From an uncultured Porphyromonadaceae bacterium (GTDB lineage Bacteria; Bacteroidota; Bacteroidia; Bacteroidales; Muribaculaceae), in NCBI GenBank assembly GCA_900555165.1, contig USKE01000069.1, forward strand, positions 1-9,283: a stretch of 9,283 nt of DNA. The letters run 5' to 3'. The notes beneath the pieces are model-generated. The model was not told where the DNA came from. It was given only the letters and a program-made list of their open reading frames with translations, and ran no database searches. Position numbers and translations under genes: made by a program. Within the stretch, counting starts at the first letter, position 1. Each line of letters opens with the position of its first letter. Of this stretch, positions 1 through 8,081 are shown piece after piece.

Positions 1-1161
1 TACGAGGACTCGATAACCGGCAATGTACTGCTCGGGGGAATAGACGAGATTGTCGAGGTCGACAGCCGTGGTATCGGCGATTCCACCGACTACAGGAGCA
101 TACGCCTCATACTGCATGACCGCGGACGCGGCGATTTCGACCTCTCCGATCCACGCGGAGGTGCCAAAGGGCTCACCATACCTTACGGTGGCAGTGTCAC
201 GCTGGTGGTGAGCACGCTCGATTATTCGCCCGATTCCCCGCGCCGCTACATGTATAAGCTTGCCGAATCAGCCTCTGACACCACCGGCGGCTGGGTAATC
301 ATGCCCGAGGGGGTCAATACCCTCACGCTGTCAGACCTGAAGATGGGCCGCTACCGGGTGCTGGTGAAGGTCGTCGGCTCGCCGGCCGAACCGGTGTCGG
401 TGCCGCTTAGGGTGCGTCCGCCCTGGTGGCTCTCGTGGTGGGCCGTATGCCTGTATGTACTTCTGGCGACCGTCGTGCTCTGCTGGGTGATATGGTACAC
501 GCGGCGCCGCAATCTGCGTGTTTTCCGTGAGCAGGAGCGCCAGACGGCCCTTGAGAATGTCGAGAAAAAACTCACGTTCCTTTCGTCGATCTCACATGAC
601 CTCAAGACTCCGCTGTCGATGATAATGGGGCCGGTAAGCCTGATGAAAGAACGTGCCCGCGACCCCGAGATACGCAAGAACCTCGAAACCGTCTACGACA
701 ACGCCGTGCGGCTCAACAACATGATACACCGCACCCTCGAACTGCAGAATCTTGACGAGGCCGCCGAGAACCTGCTGATTCTGTCGACGTTCGATGTGGT
801 GGAGTTCTGCCGCGGCGTGTTCGACCTGTTCCGTGAGAACAACCCGCAGAAGAAATTCGTGTTCCATTCGTCGTGCCCCAGTCTGTTTATCGAGGCCGAT
901 GCCGTGAAATTCGAGTCGGTGATCACCAACCTGCTCTCAAACGCATGCAAGTATTCGGCTGACGACGCCACTATTTCGTGCGGCATAAGCCGCGCAGGCG
1001 ACAATGTGGAGATTGCCGTCTCTGACGACGGTGTCGGCATATCGGCCGTCGACCAGGTCGAACACCCCGCGTGTCTCCCAGCGCATGTCCCCCCCCCCCG
1101 CCACAGCCAAGCTGCGCGAGGGCACGGGTCTGGGCCTTTATCTGATAAAGAAATACCTTGA
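1..1161 (+). CDS. Hybrid two-component system (HTCS) regulator, N-terminal part of a frameshifted gene, 5' end outside window
   Basis: This frame is open from the first base, so the gene begins upstream. Residues 9-23 (NVLLGGIDEIVEVDS) look like the last strand of the periplasmic two-propeller sensor. Residues about 24-136 fit the Y_Y_Y immunoglobulin-like domain. A single tryptophan-rich membrane helix lies at about 142-166, followed by TRRR and a short linker helix. The kinase follows: H-box SHDLKTPL with the phospho-accepting His at residue 199 (595-597), N-box ESVITNLLSNACKYS (Asn codons 928-930 and 940-942) and G1 box DDGVG (1024-1038). The family senses an oligosaccharide in the periplasm and activates the neighbouring PUL. 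Homology stops between about 1066 and 1099. The last residues to the TGA at 1159-1161 are out of frame. The missing G2 box, receiver and DNA-binding domain continue in the next frame. HTCS proteins usually exceed 1,300 residues, so roughly half the gene is missing upstream. Confidence 0.9.
   Translation, partial: YEDSITGNVLLGGIDEIVEVDSRGIGDSTDYRSIRLILHDRGRGDFDLSDPRGGAKGLTIPYGGSVTLVVSTLDYSPDSPRRYMYKLAESASDTTGGWVIMPEGVNTLTLSDLKMGRYRVLVKVVGSPAEPVSVPLRVRPPWWLSWWAVCLYVLLATVVLCWVIWYTRRRNLRVFREQERQTALENVEKKLTFLSSISHDLKTPLSMIMGPVSLMKERARDPEIRKNLETVYDNAVRLNNMIHRTLELQNLDEAAENLLILSTFDVVEFCRGVFDLFRENNPQKKFVFHSSCPSLFIEADAVKFESVITNLLSNACKYSADDATISCGISRAGDNVEIAVSDDGVGISAVDQVEHPACLPAHVPPPRHSQAARGHGSGPLSDKEIP
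1065..1099 (+). other. Frameshift zone with CCCC and an 11-C tract in the HTCS kinase ATP lid
   Basis: The reading frame changes between the G1 box (ends 1038) and the G2 box (begins 1121). A CCCC run lies at 1065-1068 and eleven consecutive C at 1089-1099. Deleting one C from the first run gives ...VEHPRVSQRMSPPPATAKLREGTG..., which best resembles the F-box and lid of this family. Deleting one C from the long run also restores the frame but leaves a less family-like stretch (HPACLPAHVPPP). The shift may be a sequencing or assembly error, a slippage (phase-variable) site, or a true inactivating mutation; sequence alone cannot decide. Confidence 0.85.
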
Positions 1162-2065
1162 GCTGATGCACGGCAATATCAGCCTCTACAGCAGGGAAGG
1201 TGAGGGTGCATCGTTCGTGGTCACACTCCCGGCCAAGGATACCGACATCCCCGAGGCTCGCCGCGACAGCGCCGGTGACGAAGGCGGCCTCCCGAAGATT
1301 CTCGTAGTGGAAGACAACCTGCAGATCTCGCGGTTCATCAGCGGCATGCTTGAGGACCAGTACACCTGTTTCACCGCCGAAAACGGCCGCTCGGGCCTGG
1401 CGATTGCCGCCTCGATAATACCGGACCTGATTATTGTCGATGAGATGATGCCTATCATGAACGGTCTGGAAATGGTGCGCCGCCTGAAACAGCAGCCGCG
1501 CCTGGCTTCGGTGCCGGTGATAATGCTCACTGCAAAATCAGACAACCGCACCGAAAACGAGAGCATAAAGCTCGGTATCGACGTGTTCATGGCCAAGCCG
1601 TTTGACCCCGCGTCGCTCTCGGGGCGCATCAGCCAGTTGCTGAAAGGGCGTTCAGAAATCAAGGAGAAGGTGCGCATACAGGCCATCACCGAGGCCGAGT
1701 CGCGCCCCATCGAGGCCGAATCGGTAAACGAGAAGGCCCTGGCCCGCATAGCGTCTGTAATTGAGGAGAACGTGGCTGATCCCGACCTGAACGTGAGCCG
1801 TCTGTGCGAGCTCTGCGGCATGCCCGAGAAACAGCTCTACCGCCTTATCAAGAAATACATGGGCACCGCGCCGCTCGACTATATCCGCCGGGTGCGCCTG
1901 CAGAAAGCCGCCGTACTGCTGGCGCAGCAGCGGTTCACTGTTTCCGAGATCAGCTACATGGTCGGTTTCAAGACGCCGTCGTATTTCGCCCGCTGTTTCC
2001 AGAACCAGTACGGTGTAAAGCCAAGCCAGTACCGGTCAGACGACGACACGGTCGGCCACAAATGA
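1067..2065 (+). CDS. HTCS regulator, C-terminal part (kinase G2 box, receiver, AraC-type HTH), separated by a frameshift
   Basis: This is the continuation of the preceding gene, in the next frame. I start it at the first codon that looks homologous (RVSQRM...), not at a true start. The frame itself is open further upstream, with ATGs at 1004 and 1085. Numbering from 1067, the kinase G2 box GTGLGLYLIKKY is at 19-30. A receiver domain spans about 77-192, with acidic pair Glu82/Asp83 (VVEDN), phospho-acceptor Asp125 (codon 1439-1441, IIVDEMMP), Thr155 and Lys177 (AKPF); all key residues are present. An AraC-family double helix-turn-helix spans about 222-322 and includes ISYMVGFKTPSYFARCFQNQYG, the usual second recognition helix. 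Removing one C near 1065-1068, or one from the 11-C run at 1089-1099, joins both parts into one 687-residue reading frame within this window. As sequenced, the DNA-binding output is uncoupled from the sensor. Target: most likely the susC promoter downstream. Confidence 0.88.
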   Translation, partial: PRVSQRMSPPPATAKLREGTGLGLYLIKKYLELMHGNISLYSREGEGASFVVTLPAKDTDIPEARRDSAGDEGGLPKILVVEDNLQISRFISGMLEDQYTCFTAENGRSGLAIAASIIPDLIIVDEMMPIMNGLEMVRRLKQQPRLASVPVIMLTAKSDNRTENESIKLGIDVFMAKPFDPASLSGRISQLLKGRSEIKEKVRIQAITEAESRPIEAESVNEKALARIASVIEENVADPDLNVSRLCELCGMPEKQLYRLIKKYMGTAPLDYIRRVRLQKAAVLLAQQRFTVSEISYMVGFKTPSYFARCFQNQYGVKPSQYRSDDDTVGHK

Positions 2066-2073
2066 GACATTTT

Positions 2074-2100
2074 CCCTGCCGCAGCCTCTCTGTAGCAGGG
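2074..2100 (+). terminator. Possible weak terminator hairpin after the HTCS gene
   Basis: CCCTGC (2074-2079) and GCAGGG (2095-2100) form a 6-bp stem with a 15-nt loop, starting 8 bp after the HTCS stop codon. Only a short T-rich stretch (ATTTG) follows. An alternative stem pairs CCGCA (2079-2083) with TGCGG (2116-2120) and is followed directly by five T. Either could end the regulator transcript; neither is a strong textbook terminator. Confidence 0.35.
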
Positions 2101-2101
2101 A

Positions 2102-2130
2102 TTTGTCTGTTATGTTGCGGTTTTTGTCTG
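2102..2130 (+). promoter_or_regulatory. Candidate HTCS operator: TTTGTCTG direct repeat, 21-bp spacing
   Basis: TTTGTCTG occurs at 2102-2109 and again at 2123-2130, exactly 21 bp start to start, so both copies lie on the same face of the helix. AraC-family activators with two helix-turn-helix units typically bind direct repeats with about this spacing. The downstream copy ends 31 bp before the TAnnTTTG box, next to where a -33 element should be. The assignment to the upstream HTCS is inference from position and spacing. Confidence 0.45.
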
Positions 2131-2161
2131 ATTTCAGAGCACCGATTCCGCTGACTGAGAT

Positions 2162-2169
2162 TAACTTTG
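2162..2169 (+). promoter_or_regulatory. Bacteroidota -7 promoter element (TAACTTTG) upstream of susC-like gene
   Basis: TAACTTTG matches the Bacteroides -7 consensus TAnnTTTG exactly. No good TTTG -33 element is found 19-21 bp upstream, which suits a promoter that depends on an activator. Transcription would begin around 2173-2176, giving a leader of about 75-80 nt. The leader ends in an AT-rich stretch without a Shine-Dalgarno sequence, which is normal for this phylum. Confidence 0.5.
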
Positions 2170-2251
2170 CCATGGTCAGTGCAACGCGCATTGTATTACA
2201 GACACACCGCAATCACCTTAAACATATCATATAAACAATCACACATTTTTA

Positions 2252-5200
2252 ATGGACAAAGCAATTGGCAATGCCGAATTAAGGAGATGGATTGTCAGCT
2301 TTCTGCTGGCGGTCATCCTTATACCCGCGTCGGCTTACGCCCAGACACAACGGACAGTGACGGGTACTGTCCTCGACGAGACCGGCGAACCGCTAATCGG
2401 CGCCACGGTCATGGTCGTCGGCCAGAAAATAGGTGCGGCCACCGATATCGACGGCCATTACAGCCTCGTTGTTCCGGCCTCGGCGAAACAGCTCGTTTTC
2501 TCTTACGTAGGCTATGAGAACCACACTGCCGACATCACATCGAATGTCGTCGACGTCACCCTCCGCCCCAACAGCGAGGTGCTCGACGAGGTTGTGGTGA
2601 TCGGTTACGGCACGCAGAAGAAGAACGACCTTACAGGCTCTGTGAGCCAGGTGAGCGAGAAAGACTTCAACCAGGGTGTCATCTCGTCGCCCGAAGAGCT
2701 CATCAACGGCAAGATCGCCGGCGTGCAGATTACCAACAACGGCGGCTCGCCCAACGGCGGCTCCACCATCCGCATCCGCGGCGGCGCGTCACTGAACGCC
2801 TCGAATGACCCTCTGATCGTGCTTGACGGCGTGCCCATGGAGAAGGGCGACGGCATCACCGGTTCGGGTAACTTCCTGTCGATGATCAACCCCAACGACA
2901 TCGAGTCGATGACAATCCTGAAAGACGCATCGTCGACAGCCATCTACGGCTCGCGTGCCTCGAACGGCGTCATCATCATCAACACCAAGAAGGGCAGCGG
3001 CGAGGGAGTGAAGGTGAGTTTCCAGACCACCAACTCGCTCAGCCATGTCACCAACCACGACATCATGCTCGACCGCTCGCAGTTCATCAACGAGGTGATG
3101 GCCACCGGCAACGCCGACTACATCAGCGCCCTCGGCAATGCCGACACCGACTGGAGCGACGTAATCTACCGCACGGCCTTCTCGACCGACAACAACATCG
3201 CCATCAGCGGCCGCGCCACCCGTTGGCTGCCGTTCCGCGTGTCGCTCGGCGCCATGTATCAGGAGGGTGTTCTCAAAAACGACAACACACAGCGCTACAC
3301 CGCCAACATCAACCTCACGCCGTCGTTCTTCAACGACCTGCTGCGCATCAACATCTCGGGCAAGGGGAGCTACTCGCACAACCGTTTCGCCAATTCCGGA
3401 GCCATCTGGAATGCGCTCGCATATGACCCCACACAGCCTGTCTACGGCAACTTCGACGCCGACGGCAAACCGCTGCTCTACACCGACGGCTCGCCTCTGA
3501 TGGGCGGTTTCCACCAGGTGATCGACAAGAACGGCTATCCCGGGCAGGGCGCGATCGCCAACCCGCTCGCAATGCTCGAGGACCCCTATAACCCTGCCAA
3601 CGTATACCGCATTGTCAGCAACGGCGATGTAGACTACCGCCTCCACTTCCTCCCCGACCTGCGTCTGCACGCCACAGTCGGTATCGACTGGGCCCGCGGC
3701 ACCTCGAAATACGAGCTCCCGGCAAACAGTTTCGAAGGTTTCCGTGATGGCGGCTCGAAGAACGAGCAGGGTCCACAGATCAACATCAACAAGATGCTCA
3801 CGCTCTACGCCAACTACAACAGGGAGTTCGCCGCAATACAGTCGTCGGTCGACGTGACTTTCGGTTACGACTACCAGTACTGGAAACGCAGCGCCCCGGC
3901 CTACGATACATTCAACGCCGCCGGCGAATACCGCTCGACCACGGCTGCCTGGGACGAACGCCACTCGCTCATCTCATATTATGGCCGTCTGAACTACTCG
4001 TTCATGGACCGCTACCTGCTCACTGCCACAATGCGTCGCGACGGCAGCTCGCGATTCTCAAAGGATAACCGCTGGGGCACATTCCCCTCGGTGGCGCTGG
4101 CATGGCGCGTGTCGCGCGAGAGTTTCTTCGAGCCGCTCAGCCCCGTCATGAACGACCTGAAACTGCGCGTGTCGTATGGTGTGACCGGCCAGCAGGACGG
4201 TATCGCCAACTACTCGCACATCCCCAACTACACATATTCGCAGCCCGGCGCGTCGTATTATTTCAACGGCCAGTGGATACAGACCGTGCGCCCCGCAGCC
4301 TATAACAGCAATCTCAAGTGGGAGACCACCAAGAGCTGGAACTTCGGTATCGACATGGCCTTCCTGAGCAACAGGCTCTCGGCCTCGGCCGACTACTATA
4401 CCCGCAAGACCAAAGACCTTCTGGCCACGGTGCCCGTATCGGCCGGCGTCAATTTCGCCAAAGAGATGCTCACCAACGTGGGCAACGTCGACTCAAAAGG
4501 TGTGGAGATCGCCCTGAACGCCCACATCATCGACACCCGCGACTTCACCTGGGACGCCACCTTCAACGCCACATGGCTCGAGAACAAGATCACCAACCTC
4601 TCGCTCAACGGCAAGGATGATGTGTCTGACACTTACGTAGGCTATGCCGAGTCGACTCCCGTGATGGTCTACAAGCCGGGCTACGCGCCCCACACCTTCT
4701 GGCTCTACAAGCAGATCTATGCCGAAGACGGCACACCTGTCGAGGGGCTTTACGCCGACCTCAACGGCGACGGCATCGTCGACGACAGCGACCGCTACTA
4801 CTGCCACAACGCGCATCCCGACTGGATTTTCGGTTTCTCGACCTCGCTGCGCTGGAAGAAACTGACACTCTCCACCTCACTGCGCGCACAGGTGGGTCAG
4901 TATCTTTACGACCAGATGTCGGCCGGCATGGGCGCCGCCGAGTGTTTCACATGGTGCTCGGGGCAGGTCAACAACCTGTCGGCCAGCTATGCCGAGACCC
5001 ACTTCGCGCGCCGCCGCTATGAGTCAGACTATTACCTGCAGAACGCTTCGTTCCTGAAGATGGACAACCTTCAGCTTACCTACGACTTCGGCAAGGTTGG
5101 TTTCATCGACGGTCTCCACATGTCGGCAATGGTGCAGAATGTCTTCACTATCACCAAATACAAGGGTATCGATCCTGAAAGCGACTGGGGCGTGCAGGGC

Positions 5201-5254
5201 AGCGCATATCCGCGTCCGCGCACATATTCGCTCACAATCGGCTTAAATTTCTAA
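2252..5254 (+). CDS. SusC/RagA-family TonB-linked outer membrane glycan transporter
   Basis: A full-length 1,000-residue SusC-like protein that imports oligosaccharides across the outer membrane using TonB energy, working as a lidded barrel with the SusD-like partner encoded next. Residues 1-30 are a signal peptide (hydrophobic run FLLAVILIPASAYA, cleavage after Ala30). Residues about 34-106 are the carboxypeptidase-regulatory-like domain (VTGTVLDETGEPLIGATV ... FSYVGYE). LDEVVVIGYGTQKK at 111-124 is the usual junction into the plug (about 112-250), which carries the family signatures IRIRGGASLNASNDPLIVLDG and STAIYGSRASNGVIIINTKKG. The rest is the beta-barrel, ending in the classic YSLTIGLNF with a terminal Phe. 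An aspartate-rich loop (DLNGDGIVDDSDRYY) near the C-terminus is common in the family. ATG 2252 is chosen because it directly precedes the signal peptide. First gene of an apparent operon; the stop is 11 bp before the SusD-like gene. Substrate (beta-1,4-galactan fragments) is inferred from the GH53 gene downstream. Confidence 0.96.
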   Translation: MDKAIGNAELRRWIVSFLLAVILIPASAYAQTQRTVTGTVLDETGEPLIGATVMVVGQKIGAATDIDGHYSLVVPASAKQLVFSYVGYENHTADITSNVVDVTLRPNSEVLDEVVVIGYGTQKKNDLTGSVSQVSEKDFNQGVISSPEELINGKIAGVQITNNGGSPNGGSTIRIRGGASLNASNDPLIVLDGVPMEKGDGITGSGNFLSMINPNDIESMTILKDASSTAIYGSRASNGVIIINTKKGSGEGVKVSFQTTNSLSHVTNHDIMLDRSQFINEVMATGNADYISALGNADTDWSDVIYRTAFSTDNNIAISGRATRWLPFRVSLGAMYQEGVLKNDNTQRYTANINLTPSFFNDLLRINISGKGSYSHNRFANSGAIWNALAYDPTQPVYGNFDADGKPLLYTDGSPLMGGFHQVIDKNGYPGQGAIANPLAMLEDPYNPANVYRIVSNGDVDYRLHFLPDLRLHATVGIDWARGTSKYELPANSFEGFRDGGSKNEQGPQININKMLTLYANYNREFAAIQSSVDVTFGYDYQYWKRSAPAYDTFNAAGEYRSTTAAWDERHSLISYYGRLNYSFMDRYLLTATMRRDGSSRFSKDNRWGTFPSVALAWRVSRESFFEPLSPVMNDLKLRVSYGVTGQQDGIANYSHIPNYTYSQPGASYYFNGQWIQTVRPAAYNSNLKWETTKSWNFGIDMAFLSNRLSASADYYTRKTKDLLATVPVSAGVNFAKEMLTNVGNVDSKGVEIALNAHIIDTRDFTWDATFNATWLENKITNLSLNGKDDVSDTYVGYAESTPVMVYKPGYAPHTFWLYKQIYAEDGTPVEGLYADLNGDGIVDDSDRYYCHNAHPDWIFGFSTSLRWKKLTLSTSLRAQVGQYLYDQMSAGMGAAECFTWCSGQVNNLSASYAETHFARRRYESDYYLQNASFLKMDNLQLTYDFGKVGFIDGLHMSAMVQNVFTITKYKGIDPESDWGVQGSAYPRPRTYSLTIGLNF

Positions 5255-5265
5255 AACACGAAAAC

Positions 5266-6819
5266 ATGAAAAAATACATATTTGCCGTACTGGCCCTGTG
5301 CATGGCTCTTGTATCGTGTACCGACGATCTTGACCAGCGGCCGCAGATCGGCACTACATCAGACGATGTGTTCTCGACCCTCGGGGGCTATGAGTCAATG
5401 ATGGCTAAAATCTATGCCTCGTTCATCCTGAAAGGCGAAAACAAGGGCGGCGGCGACGACATCGGTACATTCGGCGGCTACGAGCTGTGGCGCTCATATT
5501 TCAATCTGCAGGAGGGTACCACCGACGTGGCGGCGTTCCGCTGGGTATCGGGCGACAACCTCTGGGGACTGAGCTACCTCACATGGGACAAGAACGACGG
5601 CCAGAACTCAGACACCTACTACCGTCTTTACTATACCATAGCCCTCTGCAACGAGTATCTGCGTCATTGCAGCGGCATCGGCGGTTTCTCTGCCGAGGAG
5701 CAGGCTGCCATAACCGCCATGAGCGCCGAGGCACGTTTCATGCGTGCTATGTGCTATGAGATGGTACTTGACCTCTACAACCAGGGCCCGTTCGTCGACG
5801 AGAACACCCCCACCTCGGGCGTGTTCCCCCCGGCTTATGACGCCGCGCAGCTGATGGAGTTCGTCGAGACGGAAATCAACGATATAGAGCCTGCGCTTGC
5901 AGACCATCCGGCCTACGCCCGAGCCGGCAAGGGTGCCGCTTACGCACTGCTGGCCCGTATGTACCTCAATGCCGAGACTTATACCGGCACTCCGCGCTAT
6001 GACGACTGCATCGCCAGCTGCAAGAAGGTCATGGCACTCGGTTACAGCCTTGAACCCGACTGGAAGAAACTTTTCAACGCCGACAACGACAAGCGTACCA
6101 ACGAGATAATCTTCGCCTTTGCGTCTGATGCCACCGAGGCTGTTACCTGGGGCGGCGGCACATATCTGGTGTGCGGCGCCGTAGGCAGTGACAACGGCCA
6201 GAACGGTCCCGACTACGGCATCAACACGGGCTGGGGCAACTTCCGCGCCCGCGGTCAGTTCTATGACCTTTTCGACGATGCCGACGGCCGCAAGCTCTTC
6301 TTCACCGAGGGGCAGGAGCAGTACATCACCAAATCTATCGAGGACGGCACGCAAGGCTATCATCTCTGCAAGTTTACCAACCTCACCGATGCCGGCGAGG
6401 CCGCGTCGAACTCGGCCGCCGACGGCTGCAACACCGACATCCCCGTGTTCCGTCTGGCTGAAATCTACCTCACTGCCGCCGAGGCTGTGGTAAGGGGTGG
6501 CAAGGGAATGACCGCCGACGAGGCTCTCGGCCTGGTGAACCAGGTGCGCCAGCGTGCGTTCGGCGGCACAGCGGGCAACATCTCCGCCAACGACATGACC
6601 CTTGACTTCTTCATCGACGAGCGTGGCCGTGAGCTTTACATGGAGTGTGTGCGCCGCACCGACCTTGTGCGTTTCAACCTCTACACGACCGGCGACTATC
6701 TCTGGGATTGGAAAGGTGGCGTGGCCTCGGGACGCGCTGTCGACAGTCGTTACAACCATTTCCCCATTCCGGCCTCTGAAATTTCGGCCAATCCTAATCT
6801 GACGAATATCGGTTATTGA
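5266..6819 (+). CDS. SusD/RagB-family surface glycan-binding lipoprotein
   Basis: A 517-residue outer membrane lipoprotein, normal family length, which caps the SusC barrel and binds incoming oligosaccharide. MKKYIFAVLALCMALVSC is a lipoprotein signal with the lipidated Cys at 18. The following TDD resembles the acidic surface-export signal of Bacteroidota lipoproteins. RagB/SusD hallmarks are present: AEARFMRAMCYEMVLDLYNQGPFV (154-177), the TPR-like GKGAAYALLARMYLNAE (221-237), the later helix FRLAEIYLTAAEAVV, and the conserved C-terminus FPIPASEISANPNLTNIGY. The start ATG is the only one in front of the signal peptide; an A-rich leader precedes it. It follows SusC by 11 bp, and the next ATG begins 2 bp after its stop, so co-transcription and coupled translation are likely. 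No frame disruption is seen. Confidence 0.96.
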   Translation: MKKYIFAVLALCMALVSCTDDLDQRPQIGTTSDDVFSTLGGYESMMAKIYASFILKGENKGGGDDIGTFGGYELWRSYFNLQEGTTDVAAFRWVSGDNLWGLSYLTWDKNDGQNSDTYYRLYYTIALCNEYLRHCSGIGGFSAEEQAAITAMSAEARFMRAMCYEMVLDLYNQGPFVDENTPTSGVFPPAYDAAQLMEFVETEINDIEPALADHPAYARAGKGAAYALLARMYLNAETYTGTPRYDDCIASCKKVMALGYSLEPDWKKLFNADNDKRTNEIIFAFASDATEAVTWGGGTYLVCGAVGSDNGQNGPDYGINTGWGNFRARGQFYDLFDDADGRKLFFTEGQEQYITKSIEDGTQGYHLCKFTNLTDAGEAASNSAADGCNTDIPVFRLAEIYLTAAEAVVRGGKGMTADEALGLVNQVRQRAFGGTAGNISANDMTLDFFIDERGRELYMECVRRTDLVRFNLYTTGDYLWDWKGGVASGRAVDSRYNHFPIPASEISANPNLTNIGY

Positions 6820-6821
6820 TC

Positions 6822-7910
6822 ATGAAAGCTATCAAATATATTGCTGTGTCGTTTGCGGCGTTATGCCTGGCCGCATGCAGCAATGACATGGACCGCGTGT
6901 ACATGTCGCCCGAGGAACCGGTTTCTCTCGGGGGCGCCACCCAGGATGTGGTGCTGAGCGAAGAAACGCCGCAGGCATTGGCGCTGACCATCTACTGGAG
7001 CGGTGACGGCCGCATCCAGCTGAGCGACGACCGCCTGCAGGCCCCCGTCAACGCCGCCGAACTGACCGTACAGCTTGCCGACAACGAGCGTTTCCTCAAT
7101 TCCACGGAAGTGAACGTCGAGAAAGGGCAGTATATGTATCAGTTCTTCAGCGAGGACTTCAACAAACTGCTCACCGGTATGGGCTATGCCCCCGGCGTGA
7201 GCATGCCGCTCTGGATCAGGGTGCGTTCCTCACTCGCATCGAACATCGCCCCGTTGCTCTCAAATGCACTGAAGGTGAATGTGACTCCCTACGAGCAGTC
7301 ATCGTCGACCGACCTGCTTTATTTCTCGGGTCTTGTGACCTGGGACGGTTTCGACGACTATCTCACGCTTTACGACAAGTCGACCAAGAGCTATGGCGGC
7401 GCCCACTGGATTGATTCGGAGTGGGGTTACCGTGTCTACACCGAACCCGACTGGAGTGCCGCCTACAAGGCAGCCGAAGGTGCCGGGGCCATGAGCGGCT
7501 CGCTGGTGTTCGCCGACAGCGACGGCAACGTGCCCGCGCCTGAAAAGGGGCTGTATGTAATGGACTTCAATATGAACGACCTCACTTACAAGCTCACGAA
7601 GGTCGAGAGCGTATCGTTCACCGGCGTCAACGATGACTGGAGCGTGCGCCCGATGACCCAGTCGGCCGACAATCCCGAGGTATTCACCGCCGAGTTCGAG
7701 AAGACTGCCGAGACCCCCTGGGGCGTCAAGGTCCTCATCAACGAGAGCTGGAGCCTCTTCTTCGGCCGCGGTGACAACCAGGGCACCCTGTATCTTGGCT
7801 TTACCGACGCCACAAGCGGTTTTGAGGGTGACAACGAGTTCGAGATCGGCCAGACCCTCATCCTCACCGTGGATCTGGGCAAGCAGACATACAGCTATTC
7901 CGTAAAATGA
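6822..7910 (+). CDS. SusE/SusF-like surface glycan-binding lipoprotein (SGBP)
   Basis: A 362-residue lipoprotein with signal MKAIKYIAVSFAALCLAAC (lipobox LAAC, Cys19) followed by SNDMD, compatible with surface display. Residues about 25-150 resemble the N-terminal SusE domain: a predicted beta-sandwich with LALTIYWSGDG, VQLADN and LWIRVRSSLASN. Residues about 160-362 are rich in aromatic and acidic residues (LLYFSGLVTWDGFDDYLTLYD, WGVKVLINESWSLFFGRGDNQGTLYLG) and end in a beta-strand (LILTVDLGKQTYSYSVK), as in the starch-module-like C-terminal domains of SusE/SusF proteins. ATG 6822 is chosen over a TTG at 6816 because it lies at the lipoprotein signal and 2 bp after the SusD-like stop. Such proteins bind polysaccharide at the cell surface and help the SusCD pair; they are not enzymes. 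Ligand inferred: galactan. The family assignment is by domain pattern and operon position, since sequence conservation in this family is low. Confidence 0.85.
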   Translation: MKAIKYIAVSFAALCLAACSNDMDRVYMSPEEPVSLGGATQDVVLSEETPQALALTIYWSGDGRIQLSDDRLQAPVNAAELTVQLADNERFLNSTEVNVEKGQYMYQFFSEDFNKLLTGMGYAPGVSMPLWIRVRSSLASNIAPLLSNALKVNVTPYEQSSSTDLLYFSGLVTWDGFDDYLTLYDKSTKSYGGAHWIDSEWGYRVYTEPDWSAAYKAAEGAGAMSGSLVFADSDGNVPAPEKGLYVMDFNMNDLTYKLTKVESVSFTGVNDDWSVRPMTQSADNPEVFTAEFEKTAETPWGVKVLINESWSLFFGRGDNQGTLYLGFTDATSGFEGDNEFEIGQTLILTVDLGKQTYSYSVK

Positions 7911-8081
7911 CATAAGTCAGGAAACCGTTCTGATAAGTAACTGGTCGAAATTATTTTAATGTTTGTTCCAGTGAAATTTTCAGAAGATTTTTCTCGATGA
8001 AGAAGGAGTGTAGCGAGCTACACGACTGATGAAGAGAGGAAAATATTCAAAAATTTCGCCGAAGAAACATTGAAATAATCT

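Noticed and set aside
2123..2126. TTTG as the -33 element for the susC promoter
   Set aside because: It lies 35 bp before the TAnnTTTG box, well beyond the usual 19-21 bp, and it is part of the TTTGTCTG direct repeat.
2167..2517. A + strand open frame starting in the leader and overlapping the SusC start
   Set aside because: It runs in another frame over the SusC signal peptide and regulatory-like domain and ends inside them. The composition is Arg/His-rich and typical of a shadow frame.
2789..3964. A 391-codon open frame on the - strand opposite the SusC-like gene
   Set aside because: It is a shadow of the GC-rich codon use of the sense gene. The translation is a low-complexity Val/Gly/Arg/Asp-rich sequence with no recognisable domain, while the sense strand encodes a complete SusC.
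5608..6759. A 383-codon open frame on the - strand opposite the SusD-like gene
   Set aside because: Same reason: antisense of an intact SusD with all family motifs. The product has no signal, domain or plausible start context.
6816..6824. TTG start for the SGBP gene overlapping the SusD stop codon
   Set aside because: The ATG at 6822 directly begins a standard lipoprotein signal peptide, and TTG adds only two residues. ATG is the simpler choice.
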